Part shown: piece after piece, positions 8,983 through 16,772 of the stretch | Position numbering within the stretch: the first letter of the stretch is position 1 | Layout: the number at the start of each line of letters is the position of its first letter | Origin: Paenibacillus selenitireducens | GTDB lineage: Bacteria; Bacillota; Bacilli; Paenibacillales; Paenibacillaceae | Direction: 5' to 3' | Length of the DNA stretch: 64,000 nucleotides | Assembly (NCBI RefSeq): GCF_002021565.1 | Contig: NZ_MSZX01000001.1 | Span: forward strand, 248,027-312,026 | The notes under the pieces: model-generated | The model's input: the letters and a program-made list of their open reading frames with translations, nothing else | Told to the model about the DNA's origin: nothing | Databases searched by the model: none | Made by a program: the position numbers and the translations under genes

Positions 8983-10395
8983 ATGAATCATCTGGAAACA
9001 GTAGATACACTGGTTATTGGATCAGGTCCGGGAGGTTATGTGGCAGCGCTGCGATCCGCTCAGCTTGGAATGAAGACGGCAATCGTTGAACGTGGTCAGC
9101 TTGGTGGTGTCTGCACCCATGTGGGCTGCATTCCATCCAAAGCATTGATTGCAGAAGCACATCGTTATCAATTGCTTCGTCAGTGGAATAAGGGGGTCAC
9201 CTCGGGTTCCTTCGAGGAGGCTCAGGCTTTCAAGCAATTGGTCGTGAACAAGCAAGCTGGCGGCGTTCATTATCTGCTAAAAGCGGCTGGGGTAACGATT
9301 CTGGAAGGCGAAGCAGGCTTGGTTGATGAGCATACAGCGAAGATAGAACAACAAGGGACAGAACAAATGATTTCGTTCAAAAATGCAATCCTGGCAACGG
9401 GTTCTCGTCCAATTGAACTGCAGGCATTTCCGTTTGGTGGACGTATCTTATCCTCGACAGAAGCGCTGTCGCTGTCAGAGATCCCAACGAGCTTGTTAAT
9501 TATCGGTGGTGGATATATCGGCGTTGAGCTGGGGCAAATGTATGCCAAATTCGGCACGAAGGTGACGATCCTGGAGGGAGGAGGACAAGTGCTGCCGGGG
9601 TTTGAGGCGGAGCTTGCGGCTCCTGTTATTCGGCAGTTGAACGCGGATGGCGTCACCATCATCACAGGAGCCACAGCGGTCAAAGCGGAACAGGATGAAG
9701 ATACGCTTATACTCCACTATTTGAAAAATCAAGAACAACAATTTGTACGAGCGGAGTATGCATTAGTGACTGTCGGAAGAAAACCGAATACAGATGGAAG
9801 CTTAGGTCTGGAGCGGATCGGCTTGCAAGTAACGAGCAGGGGGCTGATCGAAACAGACGAACAGTGCCGCACGAGTATCTCTCATATTTACGCGATTGGA
9901 GATATTACGTCGGGTCCGGCGCTTGCCCATAAAGCTTCCTATGAAGCGAAGGTTGCAGCCGAAGCCATTGCAGGTCAACCTTCTGTCGTGGATTACAAAG
10001 CGATCCCGCTTGTCGTTTTTTCTGAGCCGGAATTGGCTAGCGTTGGCCTCAGTGAGACAGAAGCCAAGGCAAAAGCCATTCCAGTTGTCATTGGCAAATC
10101 CGCATTCGGGATTAACGGCAGAGCATTGGCGCTGCAGTCAGCGGAAGGTTTTGTCAAAATCATCGCGGATCAGGCATCAGGCATCGTAGTAGGTGCGCAG
10201 ATTGTAGGCGTCGAGGCATCCTCCCTTATATCCGAGCTTGCCTTAGCGATCGAGATGGGAGCGACCGTAGAGGATTTGGCGATGACCATCCATCCCCATC
10301 CTACATTGGGAGAAGTGATCATGGAGGCTGCTGAGAACGCCGTTCGGAAAATGATGCTTGGAAACGCTCGGAGAGAGGGAGAGTTAGCACAATGA
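8983..10395 (+). CDS. Dihydrolipoamide dehydrogenase-like pyridine nucleotide-disulfide oxidoreductase
   Basis: A 470-residue FAD-dependent disulfide oxidoreductase, normal length for the family. It has the FAD dinucleotide site VIGSGPGGYVAALRSAQLG, the redox-active CX4C pair in GGVCTHVGCIPSK, the NAD-binding fold LIIGGGYIGVELGQMYAKFG, the second FAD motif IYAIGDITSGPALAHKA and the C-terminal HPHPTLGE with the active-site His and Glu. THV replaces the common LNV between the cysteines. No E1 or E2 genes of a 2-oxoacid dehydrogenase are nearby; instead the next two genes encode a membrane fusion protein and an ABC permease, with a 4-base overlap. A role in reducing a disulfide or thiol-linked substrate tied to export is possible but is inference. 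Confidence 0.88.
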   Translation: MNHLETVDTLVIGSGPGGYVAALRSAQLGMKTAIVERGQLGGVCTHVGCIPSKALIAEAHRYQLLRQWNKGVTSGSFEEAQAFKQLVVNKQAGGVHYLLKAAGVTILEGEAGLVDEHTAKIEQQGTEQMISFKNAILATGSRPIELQAFPFGGRILSSTEALSLSEIPTSLLIIGGGYIGVELGQMYAKFGTKVTILEGGGQVLPGFEAELAAPVIRQLNADGVTIITGATAVKAEQDEDTLILHYLKNQEQQFVRAEYALVTVGRKPNTDGSLGLERIGLQVTSRGLIETDEQCRTSISHIYAIGDITSGPALAHKASYEAKVAAEAIAGQPSVVDYKAIPLVVFSEPELASVGLSETEAKAKAIPVVIGKSAFGINGRALALQSAEGFVKIIADQASGIVVGAQIVGVEASSLISELALAIEMGATVEDLAMTIHPHPTLGEVIMEAAENAVRKMMLGNARREGELAQ

Positions 10396-11024
10396 AATTC
10401 AAAATGGGTGTGTATATTGGCATGTCGGTGATTCTTATTGCAGGAGGATCGCTTCTGATTGCGAAAGGGAAAGATGCAGTCAGCCAAGCTGAGAGCCGTA
10501 AACAAGGTATCCTCGAGGCAGAACAGAAGACCATCATGTATGACAAAAGCCCCGGGACGGTCGTTCTGGTCAACAAAGGAATTGGCGATGCTGTTCAAAA
10601 GGGAGAGGTTCTAATCAAGGTGAAACCCGCTGAAGGAGCCGAAGCGGATGTGCTTGCGCCGGACACGGGACAGATTAGCAAAATCGTTGTAAAGCCGGGG
10701 GATCAGATTGCGCAAGGGGTGCCGGTTGCGATTGTGCAAAAGTCAGCCTATTACACGGACCTCTATATCCAAGAAGGTGAAATTCAGAAACTTGCGGTCC
10801 ATCAAAGCGTTAAAGTTCATTTTCCGTATCTGGATCGTCCTGACCAAGTCAATGGTGTTGTCGCTTCGGTTGCAGCCGCTCCGCAATTTGCCAGCCTCCG
10901 TATGTCACGGGAGAGAGGGCAAGCCGATTTAAGCATGTTCCTTGTCCGAATATCTGTAGATGCAAGTTCAGATCTGCTTCCGGGTATGACAGCGGAGGTG
11001 AACCTTGATGAACTCGCTGATTGA
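10392..11024 (+). CDS. HlyD/biotin-lipoyl-like membrane fusion (adaptor) protein
   Basis: A 210-residue protein with one N-terminal membrane helix (YIGMSVILIAGGSLLIA) and an extracytoplasmic part. It has two lipoyl-like half motifs (GTVVLVNKGIGDAVQKGEVL and DTGQISKIVVKPGDQIAQG) and a beta-barrel segment ending in DLLPGMTAEVNL, the hallmark of HlyD/EmrA-type adaptors. It is short and lacks a long coiled coil, as expected where no outer membrane must be reached. It overlaps the upstream flavoprotein gene by ATGA and the downstream permease gene by 17 bases, so the three are translationally coupled. Confidence 0.85.
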   Translation: MKFKMGVYIGMSVILIAGGSLLIAKGKDAVSQAESRKQGILEAEQKTIMYDKSPGTVVLVNKGIGDAVQKGEVLIKVKPAEGAEADVLAPDTGQISKIVVKPGDQIAQGVPVAIVQKSAYYTDLYIQEGEIQKLAVHQSVKVHFPYLDRPDQVNGVVASVAAAPQFASLRMSRERGQADLSMFLVRISVDASSDLLPGMTAEVNLDELAD

Positions 11025-12180
11025 GGAGTGGAAATACGTAAAGGCCAGCAAATTTCTTAAGGGTATCTTTATCGGTCCGCTTGTTGCGGTATTGTTTTTC
11101 GGTTTGATGTTCTCACATAACCAAATCAACAAATCGCCGGTGGTTGTGATTGACGAGGACCACAGCGCTTATTCCCGGGAACTGATTTCGGAACTGAATG
11201 CGTCCCAATATATGCATGTCGTGAATGTATTCGCGAGCCGCATGGATCCCGAGGCCTTGCTGGCCAACGAGCAAGCTGTAGCGGTCATCATGCTTCCGAA
11301 CCAATTGGAGCTGCGTCGGCTGCAGGGTTTATCCTCGAACATTGGGATTTTAATGGATAACACGATGCCCTCAGGACTAACCGGGATCCGAACCGCAATT
11401 CAAGAGATCATCACCACGGAAAATATAACGCTTTCCATGACCCGTCTGGCTCAGAGCGGAATGGATGCTGAAACATCGAAAGGGCTGGTATCTCCGTTAT
11501 CCCTTCAACAGCGCATGCTGTTTAATCCGACCACGAGCTATGTTGGCTTCATGGTGCTAGGATTTGTTAACATCGTCGTGTTAATGATAACCACGACTGC
11601 GGCGGGATCGATTGCACCGCGTCTAAGACAGGAGGGGAAGCTGTTAGCAAAGGGCGCATCGCCTGCACAGTTCTGGATTCGCAGTGTACCTTATGCTGTT
11701 CTGAGCGCGATCTCGCTACTTCTATGTTATGGTTTGCTCAAGCAAGTGGGAAATATGCGGTTTGAAGCGGAGCCTTATCTTTTTGTGATTCCATTGCTCA
11801 TTTATACATTTGCCTTGTCCCTCATGGGGATGCTGATTGGTTATTCTGCCAAAGATTCATCGAAGGTAAGTCTGCGAACCAGCTTTGTATTGTACCCGTC
11901 ATTTCTCGCCACGGGAATTCAGTTGACTCCGCTTGCGTTTCCGTTATTTTTTCAAATCATGGCATGGCCGCTGCCGATGAACTGGCTGAACCGACTTCTA
12001 AGAGGAATGGCATTTCGGAGTGGAGGTCTGACAGCCTACGGTCGGGAGATGGGGGCACTTCTAATTATCATTGGCGTTGTGTCTTTGATCATCGGATTAC
12101 TGATGGTACGAGAAGCGCGTAAAGCGAATTTTTCCCAGGAGAAGCTAGTAAATTCGGACGTCTTATCGGTCAGTAATTAA
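11008..12180 (+). CDS. ABC-2 type permease (YhgE/YbhR-like)
   Basis: A 390-residue integral membrane protein with one helix near the N-terminus, a large extracytoplasmic domain of about 150 residues (starting SPVVVIDEDHSAYSRELISE) and five or six helices after residue 175, the ABC2_membrane_3 architecture. ATG 11008 is chosen because GGAGGTG lies 7 bases upstream. With the adaptor gene before it, this resembles the permease half of YbhGFSR/YhiI-type exporters, but no ATPase gene is present in the operon. A strong terminator follows, so the ATPase must come from elsewhere or the protein works without one. Confidence 0.85.
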   Translation: MNSLIEEWKYVKASKFLKGIFIGPLVAVLFFGLMFSHNQINKSPVVVIDEDHSAYSRELISELNASQYMHVVNVFASRMDPEALLANEQAVAVIMLPNQLELRRLQGLSSNIGILMDNTMPSGLTGIRTAIQEIITTENITLSMTRLAQSGMDAETSKGLVSPLSLQQRMLFNPTTSYVGFMVLGFVNIVVLMITTTAAGSIAPRLRQEGKLLAKGASPAQFWIRSVPYAVLSAISLLLCYGLLKQVGNMRFEAEPYLFVIPLLIYTFALSLMGMLIGYSAKDSSKVSLRTSFVLYPSFLATGIQLTPLAFPLFFQIMAWPLPMNWLNRLLRGMAFRSGGLTAYGREMGALLIIIGVVSLIIGLLMVREARKANFSQEKLVNSDVLSVSN

Positions 12181-12193
12181 GTATAAGCAGTTC

Positions 12194-12222
12194 AACGCAA
12201 CCTGAAAAGGTTGCGTTTTTTC
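12194..12222 (+). terminator. Rho-independent terminator of the Lpd operon
   Basis: AACGCAACCT-GAAA-AGGTTGCGTT is a perfect 10-bp stem with a tetraloop followed by TTTTT. Confidence 0.92.
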
Positions 12223-12328
12223 TTGGAGCATTGGGCGGCGAAGTTCAGATCCTTTTGGCAATGCTTATAATATAGCCGTCGTCAGTGACGCGCGCGAGTT
12301 TGCCGTACAATTTTTGTGCGAGCTAACC

Positions 12329-12601
12329 ATGCATTGGAACGGTGCAATCGTGGTTGAACGAACCGTGCGTAGATTGGCTTCCGAAGCGGCAGCGCATTTC
12401 AAGAAAACGGCAGCTGCACTGGTCGAAATGCGTGAGATGTTCCCTTTTCCACAAGGTGGACAGCCAGACGAACCAACGGCAGCCAATCGTGCGGTTGAAC
12501 TGCTGCGTGCTGCGAGGGAAGCTGAGGAGCAAGGGATTCAAGTATTGGAGGGTCTCCTTGATTTTATGAAGGCCTATTGGTCTGAGCAGTGGGTGAACTG
12601 A
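12329..12601 (+). CDS. Small hypothetical protein (uncertain)
   Basis: A 90-residue ORF from ATG 12329, rich in Ala, Glu and Arg, that looks helical (VERTVRRLASEAAAHFKK and RAVELLRAAREAEEQG). I do not recognise it. Third-base usage looks coding, but there is no convincing ribosome site. The same frame is open without a stop for about 100 bases upstream, and after the TGA at 12601 it stays open to another TGA at 12697. It may therefore be a decayed gene or have a non-ATG start. It sits between two terminators. Confidence 0.4.
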   Translation: MHWNGAIVVERTVRRLASEAAAHFKKTAAALVEMREMFPFPQGGQPDEPTAANRAVELLRAAREAEEQGIQVLEGLLDFMKAYWSEQWVN

Positions 12602-12714
12602 TTTCTTGGTGATATGGCGATATGCGAGGAGCAAGTCGAACGGTATTTGATGCTGTTCATCCTTCGTATCAACGAATGGTTGGTACAGGAGGTATGAATT
12701 AAGTCCTGACTTGT

Positions 12715-12744
12715 GACCCTTTTCTTAGAAGGGGTCTTTTTTTT
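12715..12744 (+). terminator. Rho-independent terminator
   Basis: GACCC-TTTTC and GAAGGGGTC pair around a TTA loop and are followed by eight T residues, closing the small 12.3-12.7 kb unit. Confidence 0.8.
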
Positions 12745-12837
12745 AGGCTTAGGGGATATTTCGCTTTATTTACATGATTACGCAGGAAAATAAATCCAAT
12801 TGTCGAAATTTAATACAAATGGTTAGGGGGTTATCTT

Positions 12838-13569
12838 TTGGCGAGAAGAAAAAGTAAAGCAAAGCAACAGGAAGAATTCATTCAAAGTTTATTAGGCCTC
12901 ATTGTACTAGGATCCATTTTTGGTACGTTTTATTTTACAGACTCTTTGACAGCATCTGTGATCGTATGCCTCTTGTCGGTCAGTGTGTATATTGGGGTTA
13001 TGATCCGTATAGGGGTGAAGAAGGCAGAGCGTTTGAAACGATCTGGCATTGCTGACATCGATAACATGGACGGCGTGCAATTTGAGAAATATCTTGGATA
13101 TTTATTTCAAGCACACGGATATAAAACGGAAGTGACGAAAACGATAGGAGATTATGGCGCGGATCTGATCCTTCAAAAGGAAGGCAAAAAGATTGTTGTT
13201 CAGGCCAAGCGATACAGTAAGAACGTAGGCATCAAAGCGGTGCAAGAAGCACAAGCGTCCATCGCTTATTACGCAGCATCTGAAGCATGGGTCATATCGA
13301 ACAGTGATTATACTGCAGCTGCATATGATTTAGCGAAATCGAATAAAGTCCGTCTCATACACCGTGAGGAGCTTATTGAAATGATATTGGCGCTAAATCC
13401 AGGAACGGCACCCGTGGCAAGCGAAGTCATTGAAGATCATCCGACACGAGAGATTCCTTGTCCGAGGTGTGGCGCTAATCTAGTCCTTCGTAGCGGGTCT
13501 CGAGGTCAATTCTACGGATGTAGAAGTTTTCCCAAATGTCGCCATACGCAGCAAGTCGAGTTCACCTAA
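12838..13569 (+). CDS. Membrane-anchored Mrr-type restriction endonuclease-like protein with topoisomerase zinc ribbon
   Basis: A 243-residue three-part protein. Residues about 15-60 form two membrane helices; residues about 80-190 are an Mrr-type PD-(D/E)XK nuclease domain with the catalytic pattern GDYGADL and VVQAKRY; residues about 207-238 form a zinc ribbon of the topoisomerase C-terminal type (CPRCGANLVLR, then YGCRSFPKCRHT, CX2C and CX5C). The start is TTG 12838, preceded by AGGGGG. The combination suggests a DNA-binding nuclease tethered to the membrane. The family includes both true type IV restriction enzymes and housekeeping proteins of unknown role. No methyltransferase or specificity gene is adjacent. 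Confidence 0.85.
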   Translation: MARRKSKAKQQEEFIQSLLGLIVLGSIFGTFYFTDSLTASVIVCLLSVSVYIGVMIRIGVKKAERLKRSGIADIDNMDGVQFEKYLGYLFQAHGYKTEVTKTIGDYGADLILQKEGKKIVVQAKRYSKNVGIKAVQEAQASIAYYAASEAWVISNSDYTAAAYDLAKSNKVRLIHREELIEMILALNPGTAPVASEVIEDHPTREIPCPRCGANLVLRSGSRGQFYGCRSFPKCRHTQQVEFT

Positions 13570-13640
13570 AACATCGGAATATTTGTCCACCTACGGGAAG
13601 TATAATGAACGGAACGATATTGTTAAGGGAGAATCAATCC

Positions 13641-14594
13641 ATGGAGACTTCATTACTTCGCGCATTAGGTATTTCGTTTCTACTGGTTACGATGCTAACG
13701 CCAATTTTAATATGGGGATTACGTAGCTTGAAGTTAACGCAGCCGATCAGGATAGAATTGCCCCCAGACCATCAAGCCAAACGCGGTACTCCACTGATGG
13801 CGGGTATAATCCTGCTTATCGGGGTAATCACTTCAACATACTTCCATCCAAAGCCACTCGTACTCTTCCTTGGAGCAGCGTTTGTGTTATTTAGCTTCGT
13901 AGGTTTCATGGACGATTTTAAAAAGGCTGCTTTTCAAGATCCCTCTGGCATATCTGGTAAAACGAAGCTGATCTTTCAATTTGTTTTTACAGGCGCATTA
14001 TTATTCGTATTGCTATACCAATTCAACTTAAGTTCAGATATTACCCTGTTGAAAGGCGTTACGTTCCACCTTCCAATCATCGTATATCTAATCATCATGA
14101 TGTTATTTATTGTAGGATCAGCCAACGCTATTAATTTTACAGATGGACTGGACGGCCTCCTGATTAACGTGGCAATACCGACGTTCTTTTTCTTCTTTGT
14201 GATTTCGGAACGAATAGAAGTAAAGACATTTTCATTAGTGATGATTGGATGCTTATTAGGGTTATTTATCTACAATATCTATCCGGCAAAAGCTTTTATG
14301 GGCGATACGGGTTCCTTAGCCCTTGGGGGTTCTCTCACCTTCTTGGCTGTCATTGAAAAGGTTGAGATCTTGATCCCGATTCTATTTTCCGTCTATATAG
14401 CAGAGCAATTATCTGTCATCCTACAAGTCTGGTTTTATAAGAAAACCAAAATAAGAATCTTTCGAATGGCTCCGATTCATTATCACTTTAGTCTCAAATA
14501 TGGCTGGAGCGAGAATAAAATCGTGATGATTTTCGGATTTATCTCTTGGTTATCCGTATTCATTTCTTGGGTGATTTGGAAGTACCTATTATAA
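13641..14594 (+). CDS. MraY-type phospho-N-acetylmuramoyl-pentapeptide transferase, stand-alone copy
   Basis: A 317-residue, roughly ten-helix membrane enzyme that should transfer phospho-MurNAc-pentapeptide from UDP to undecaprenyl phosphate (lipid I synthesis). Active-site motifs are present: FVGFMDDFKK (Asp-Asp), NAINFTDGLDGL, AFMGDTGSLALGG and the late PIHYHF, which matches the MraY HHH segment rather than WecA/TagO. ATG 13641 follows AGGGAG. MraY is normally in the division/cell-wall (dcw) cluster; here it stands alone behind an Mrr-like gene. It may be a second copy, for example for sporulation or antibiotic stress; that is inference. Confidence 0.87.
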   Translation: METSLLRALGISFLLVTMLTPILIWGLRSLKLTQPIRIELPPDHQAKRGTPLMAGIILLIGVITSTYFHPKPLVLFLGAAFVLFSFVGFMDDFKKAAFQDPSGISGKTKLIFQFVFTGALLFVLLYQFNLSSDITLLKGVTFHLPIIVYLIIMMLFIVGSANAINFTDGLDGLLINVAIPTFFFFFVISERIEVKTFSLVMIGCLLGLFIYNIYPAKAFMGDTGSLALGGSLTFLAVIEKVEILIPILFSVYIAEQLSVILQVWFYKKTKIRIFRMAPIHYHFSLKYGWSENKIVMIFGFISWLSVFISWVIWKYLL

Positions 14595-14649
14595 CGCGAT
14601 AACATTATGGTGAATGAGCTTTTCACGCGTATCTGGCTGCAACGAGTAA

Positions 14650-14685
14650 GACCACTGAGGCATCAAGCTTCCGTGGTTCTTTTTT
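14650..14685 (+). terminator. Rho-independent terminator after mraY-like gene
   Basis: ACCAC-T-GAGGC-ATCAA-GCTTC-C-GTGGT forms a 10-pair stem with one mismatch, followed by TTCTTTTTT. Confidence 0.8.
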
Positions 14686-14756
14686 ACCACAATAAAATAT
14701 ATAACTTTTCGAGAGATTGCCGAAATCAAATTAGGGTGCAGGGAACGGAGCGAAAT

Positions 14757-14970
14757 GAACGGACACAGGAGACCTTATTTATGCCAAAAGCACTCAAAAT
14801 GCAGGGTGAACGGACACAGCAGCTCTTATCATGCCAAACCTAAGCTATATACTCATGATTCGAATGGAATAAGGGCATCTAGGTCCGCAATAACGGCTAA
14901 TCTATGAGCATAGCAAACAATAAGGTCTCTCATGTCCGTTATGCACAAAGAGCTTATTTAATTTGTCAAA
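14757..14970. repeat. Cluster of degenerate ~30-bp interspersed repeats in both orientations
   Basis: Two clear direct copies start at 14758 and 14809 (51 bases apart), beginning AACGGACACAGSAG, continuing CTTAT and ending ATGCCAAA. An inverted copy at 14919-14940 reads AACGGACATGAGAGACCTT on the minus strand. A weaker inverted copy lies near 14866-14890 and a weaker direct copy near 14940-14970. No coding frame explains them. Confidence 0.7.
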
Positions 14971-15050
14971 ATTTCGTATCTACGACAGCTGAAACTGAAA
15001 CACCAATCCATCCCTCCTATCCATAAACGTATAGGTTCACAGAATAAAGG

Positions 15051-15079
15051 ACCGTCGAGTGACCCCCTGACGGTTTTTT
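15051..15079 (+). terminator. Terminator-like hairpin upstream of the Crp/Fnr gene
   Basis: ACCGTC and GACGGT enclose a 12-base loop and are followed by TTTTTT. No gene directly upstream requires it, so it may end a read-through transcript. Confidence 0.65.
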
Positions 15080-15143
15080 CATGTTTTTCTCAAATTTCTG
15101 TCATGTATAATGAATAATATGGCACGGCTAACAAGGGGGAGAC

Positions 15144-15818
15144 ATGGATAACATTCAATACTTATCTCAATTTAATCTATTAAAGTCGTTATCTATAGAA
15201 GATTTAATCGAAATGGATCAATTAACTTCCATCACCATCATGCCGAAAAATACATATATTCAAACGCCTGATTCCTTTAAGGAAGGTCTTTACTTTGTGA
15301 AACAAGGGAAGGTGCGTTTGTTTAAGCTGAATGCAGAAGGGAAACAATTCACATCGGACATCCTTTGTGAAGGAAATGTGTTTGGTGAGATGAATATGAT
15401 TTCACTCGGCACACGGGATCATTATATTGAAACGATCGAAGATAGCCATATTTGCTTGATGAACAAGGATAGATTTGAAAGTTTTATTATGCAGCGGCCT
15501 CGATTTATGATGAATTTAATGAAAGTATTGAGTGATCGCATTAACGGGATGAGTCATTTAACGCAAAATCTGGCGCTTGGAAATCTACATGAAAAAATTT
15601 TATATGTGTTAAGGAAGCTGTCTGATCAATTTGGATATACAAGTGATGAGGACTATTACCGATTGAATTACGCGCTTTCACATCAAGAAATCGCCAATCT
15701 AGTCGGGGCAACCCGAGAAGCAGTGACTGTCGCCTTGCAAGAGCTCGTGAAAGAGAAAGTCATTCAAACGGGATTTAAAACGGTCTATCTTCATCGAGAT
15801 CAACTTGCAAAGTTGTAA
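15144..15818 (+). CDS. Crp/Fnr family transcriptional regulator
   Basis: A 224-residue protein with an N-terminal cyclic-nucleotide-binding-like beta roll (residues about 15-120, including GLYFVKQGKVRLF and GNVFGEMNMISLG) and a C-terminal winged HTH (LSHQEIANLVGATREAVTVA at about residues 175-194). AGGGGGAG precedes the ATG. There is no N-terminal cysteine cluster like that of Fnr, so oxygen sensing through an iron-sulfur cluster is unlikely. The effector is unknown. The downstream HEAT-repeat gene is 73 bases away and may be cotranscribed. Confidence 0.9.
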   Translation: MDNIQYLSQFNLLKSLSIEDLIEMDQLTSITIMPKNTYIQTPDSFKEGLYFVKQGKVRLFKLNAEGKQFTSDILCEGNVFGEMNMISLGTRDHYIETIEDSHICLMNKDRFESFIMQRPRFMMNLMKVLSDRINGMSHLTQNLALGNLHEKILYVLRKLSDQFGYTSDEDYYRLNYALSHQEIANLVGATREAVTVALQELVKEKVIQTGFKTVYLHRDQLAKL

Positions 15819-15891
15819 TCCACCCTACATCTTTTCTTGATGGGAAAGAAGTACCCTATATATAAAACATATGAAAATGAGGAAGAGATCC

Positions 15892-16743
15892 ATGAATGAT
15901 AAACAGGAGCTTTCGGTTTCTGACGCGATTCTGTCGAGAAAAGGTGCTAGGAAAGTAGCGGATATTCCGAGTGAAGTCATGAGTCTGCTGCAAAAAGGAC
16001 AACTTCAGACGGTGAATTTGACCGAATGGCTGGCAGTTGACCATATAACTCTGCTGCAGCATATTCTCGTGGAATTTGGATTGCACCAAGAGGTGAATCC
16101 CATGATACAGCGGCTTCATCTTACGAATGAAACGAAGATTATGAAAATCATTCCTGCGATCGCGCGCGAGTGGCTTGGCTTGTTCGATCGAATGTCTCCA
16201 CAGGAAAGCACCCAGATCTTCGATTCTTTGGCTGTCCACCATTCAGATAGCGTTCGCTGTTGGGCGGCTTATGTGATTGGGCTGGATGAACGATTAAGCA
16301 TTGAAGCGAAATTGACAGGTATTCGTCCGTTCGCTGCAGATGCTCATTTTGGCGTGCGCGAGATTTCATGGATGGCGTTGAGGGAATCGATCTCGAAGGA
16401 ATTGGAGAAATCGATAGCGCTTATGACCGATTGGGTGCATGATCAAGATACGAATATTCGGAGGTTTGCGATTGAATCGACGCGTCCACAAGGGGTTTGG
16501 GCTAAACATATACACGAGTTAAAAGCAAATCCAGGCATGGCGCTTTCGCTGCTCGAAGTCGTGAAGTCCGACCCGGCCAAATATGTTCAGGACTCTGTAG
16601 GGAATTGGTTAAATGATGCGAGTAAGACGAATCCGGAATGGGTTATTCAGACTTGTGATCAGTGGCTGAAGGCTTCGGCTACCAAGGAGACGCAACGAAT
16701 CGTGACGAAGGCCCAACGAAGCTTGGTGAATAAACCGAAATAA
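15892..16743 (+). CDS. HEAT-repeat protein, DNA alkylation repair (AlkD)-like
   Basis: A 283-residue all-helical protein that resembles AlkD-type DNA glycosylases built of HEAT-like repeats (SDSVRCWAAYVIGLDERLS, DAHFGVREISWMALRESIS, DTNIRRFAIESTRPQGVWAK). In AlkD these helices cradle DNA carrying positively charged alkylated bases. ATG 15892 is chosen because GGAAGAG lies just upstream; an ATG 21 bases earlier has no ribosome site. Assignment within the family is moderate, because many HEAT proteins of this group have no shown glycosylase activity. Confidence 0.75.
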   Translation: MNDKQELSVSDAILSRKGARKVADIPSEVMSLLQKGQLQTVNLTEWLAVDHITLLQHILVEFGLHQEVNPMIQRLHLTNETKIMKIIPAIAREWLGLFDRMSPQESTQIFDSLAVHHSDSVRCWAAYVIGLDERLSIEAKLTGIRPFAADAHFGVREISWMALRESISKELEKSIALMTDWVHDQDTNIRRFAIESTRPQGVWAKHIHELKANPGMALSLLEVVKSDPAKYVQDSVGNWLNDASKTNPEWVIQTCDQWLKASATKETQRIVTKAQRSLVNKPK

Positions 16744-16772
16744 GAAGTGACAGGATTCTGGTGGTGTAAAGT

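Larger units (their letters stand above)
14595..15143. other. Intergenic region: terminator, degenerate repeat cluster, second terminator
   Basis: No convincing gene lies in these 549 bases. They hold the mraY terminator, five degenerate copies of a repeat unit of about 30 bp in both orientations (14757-14970), a terminator-like hairpin at 15051-15079 and the promoter region of the Crp/Fnr gene. Confidence 0.75.

Noticed and set aside
8983-10395. Part of a pyruvate or acetoin dehydrogenase complex
   Set aside because: No E1 or E2 genes and no N-terminal lipoyl domain are present; the operon partners are transport proteins.
13536-13640. N-terminal extension of the MraY-like protein
   Set aside because: The extra 35 residues overlap the nuclease-like gene, look random and lack a ribosome site; ATG 13641 has one.
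14607-14843. 78-codon ORF between mraY-like and Crp/Fnr genes
   Set aside because: It runs through a terminator hairpin and two repeat copies, has no ribosome site and shows no protein-like composition.
14757-14970. CRISPR array
   Set aside because: Units are degenerate, occur in both orientations and have irregular spacing; no cas genes are in the window.
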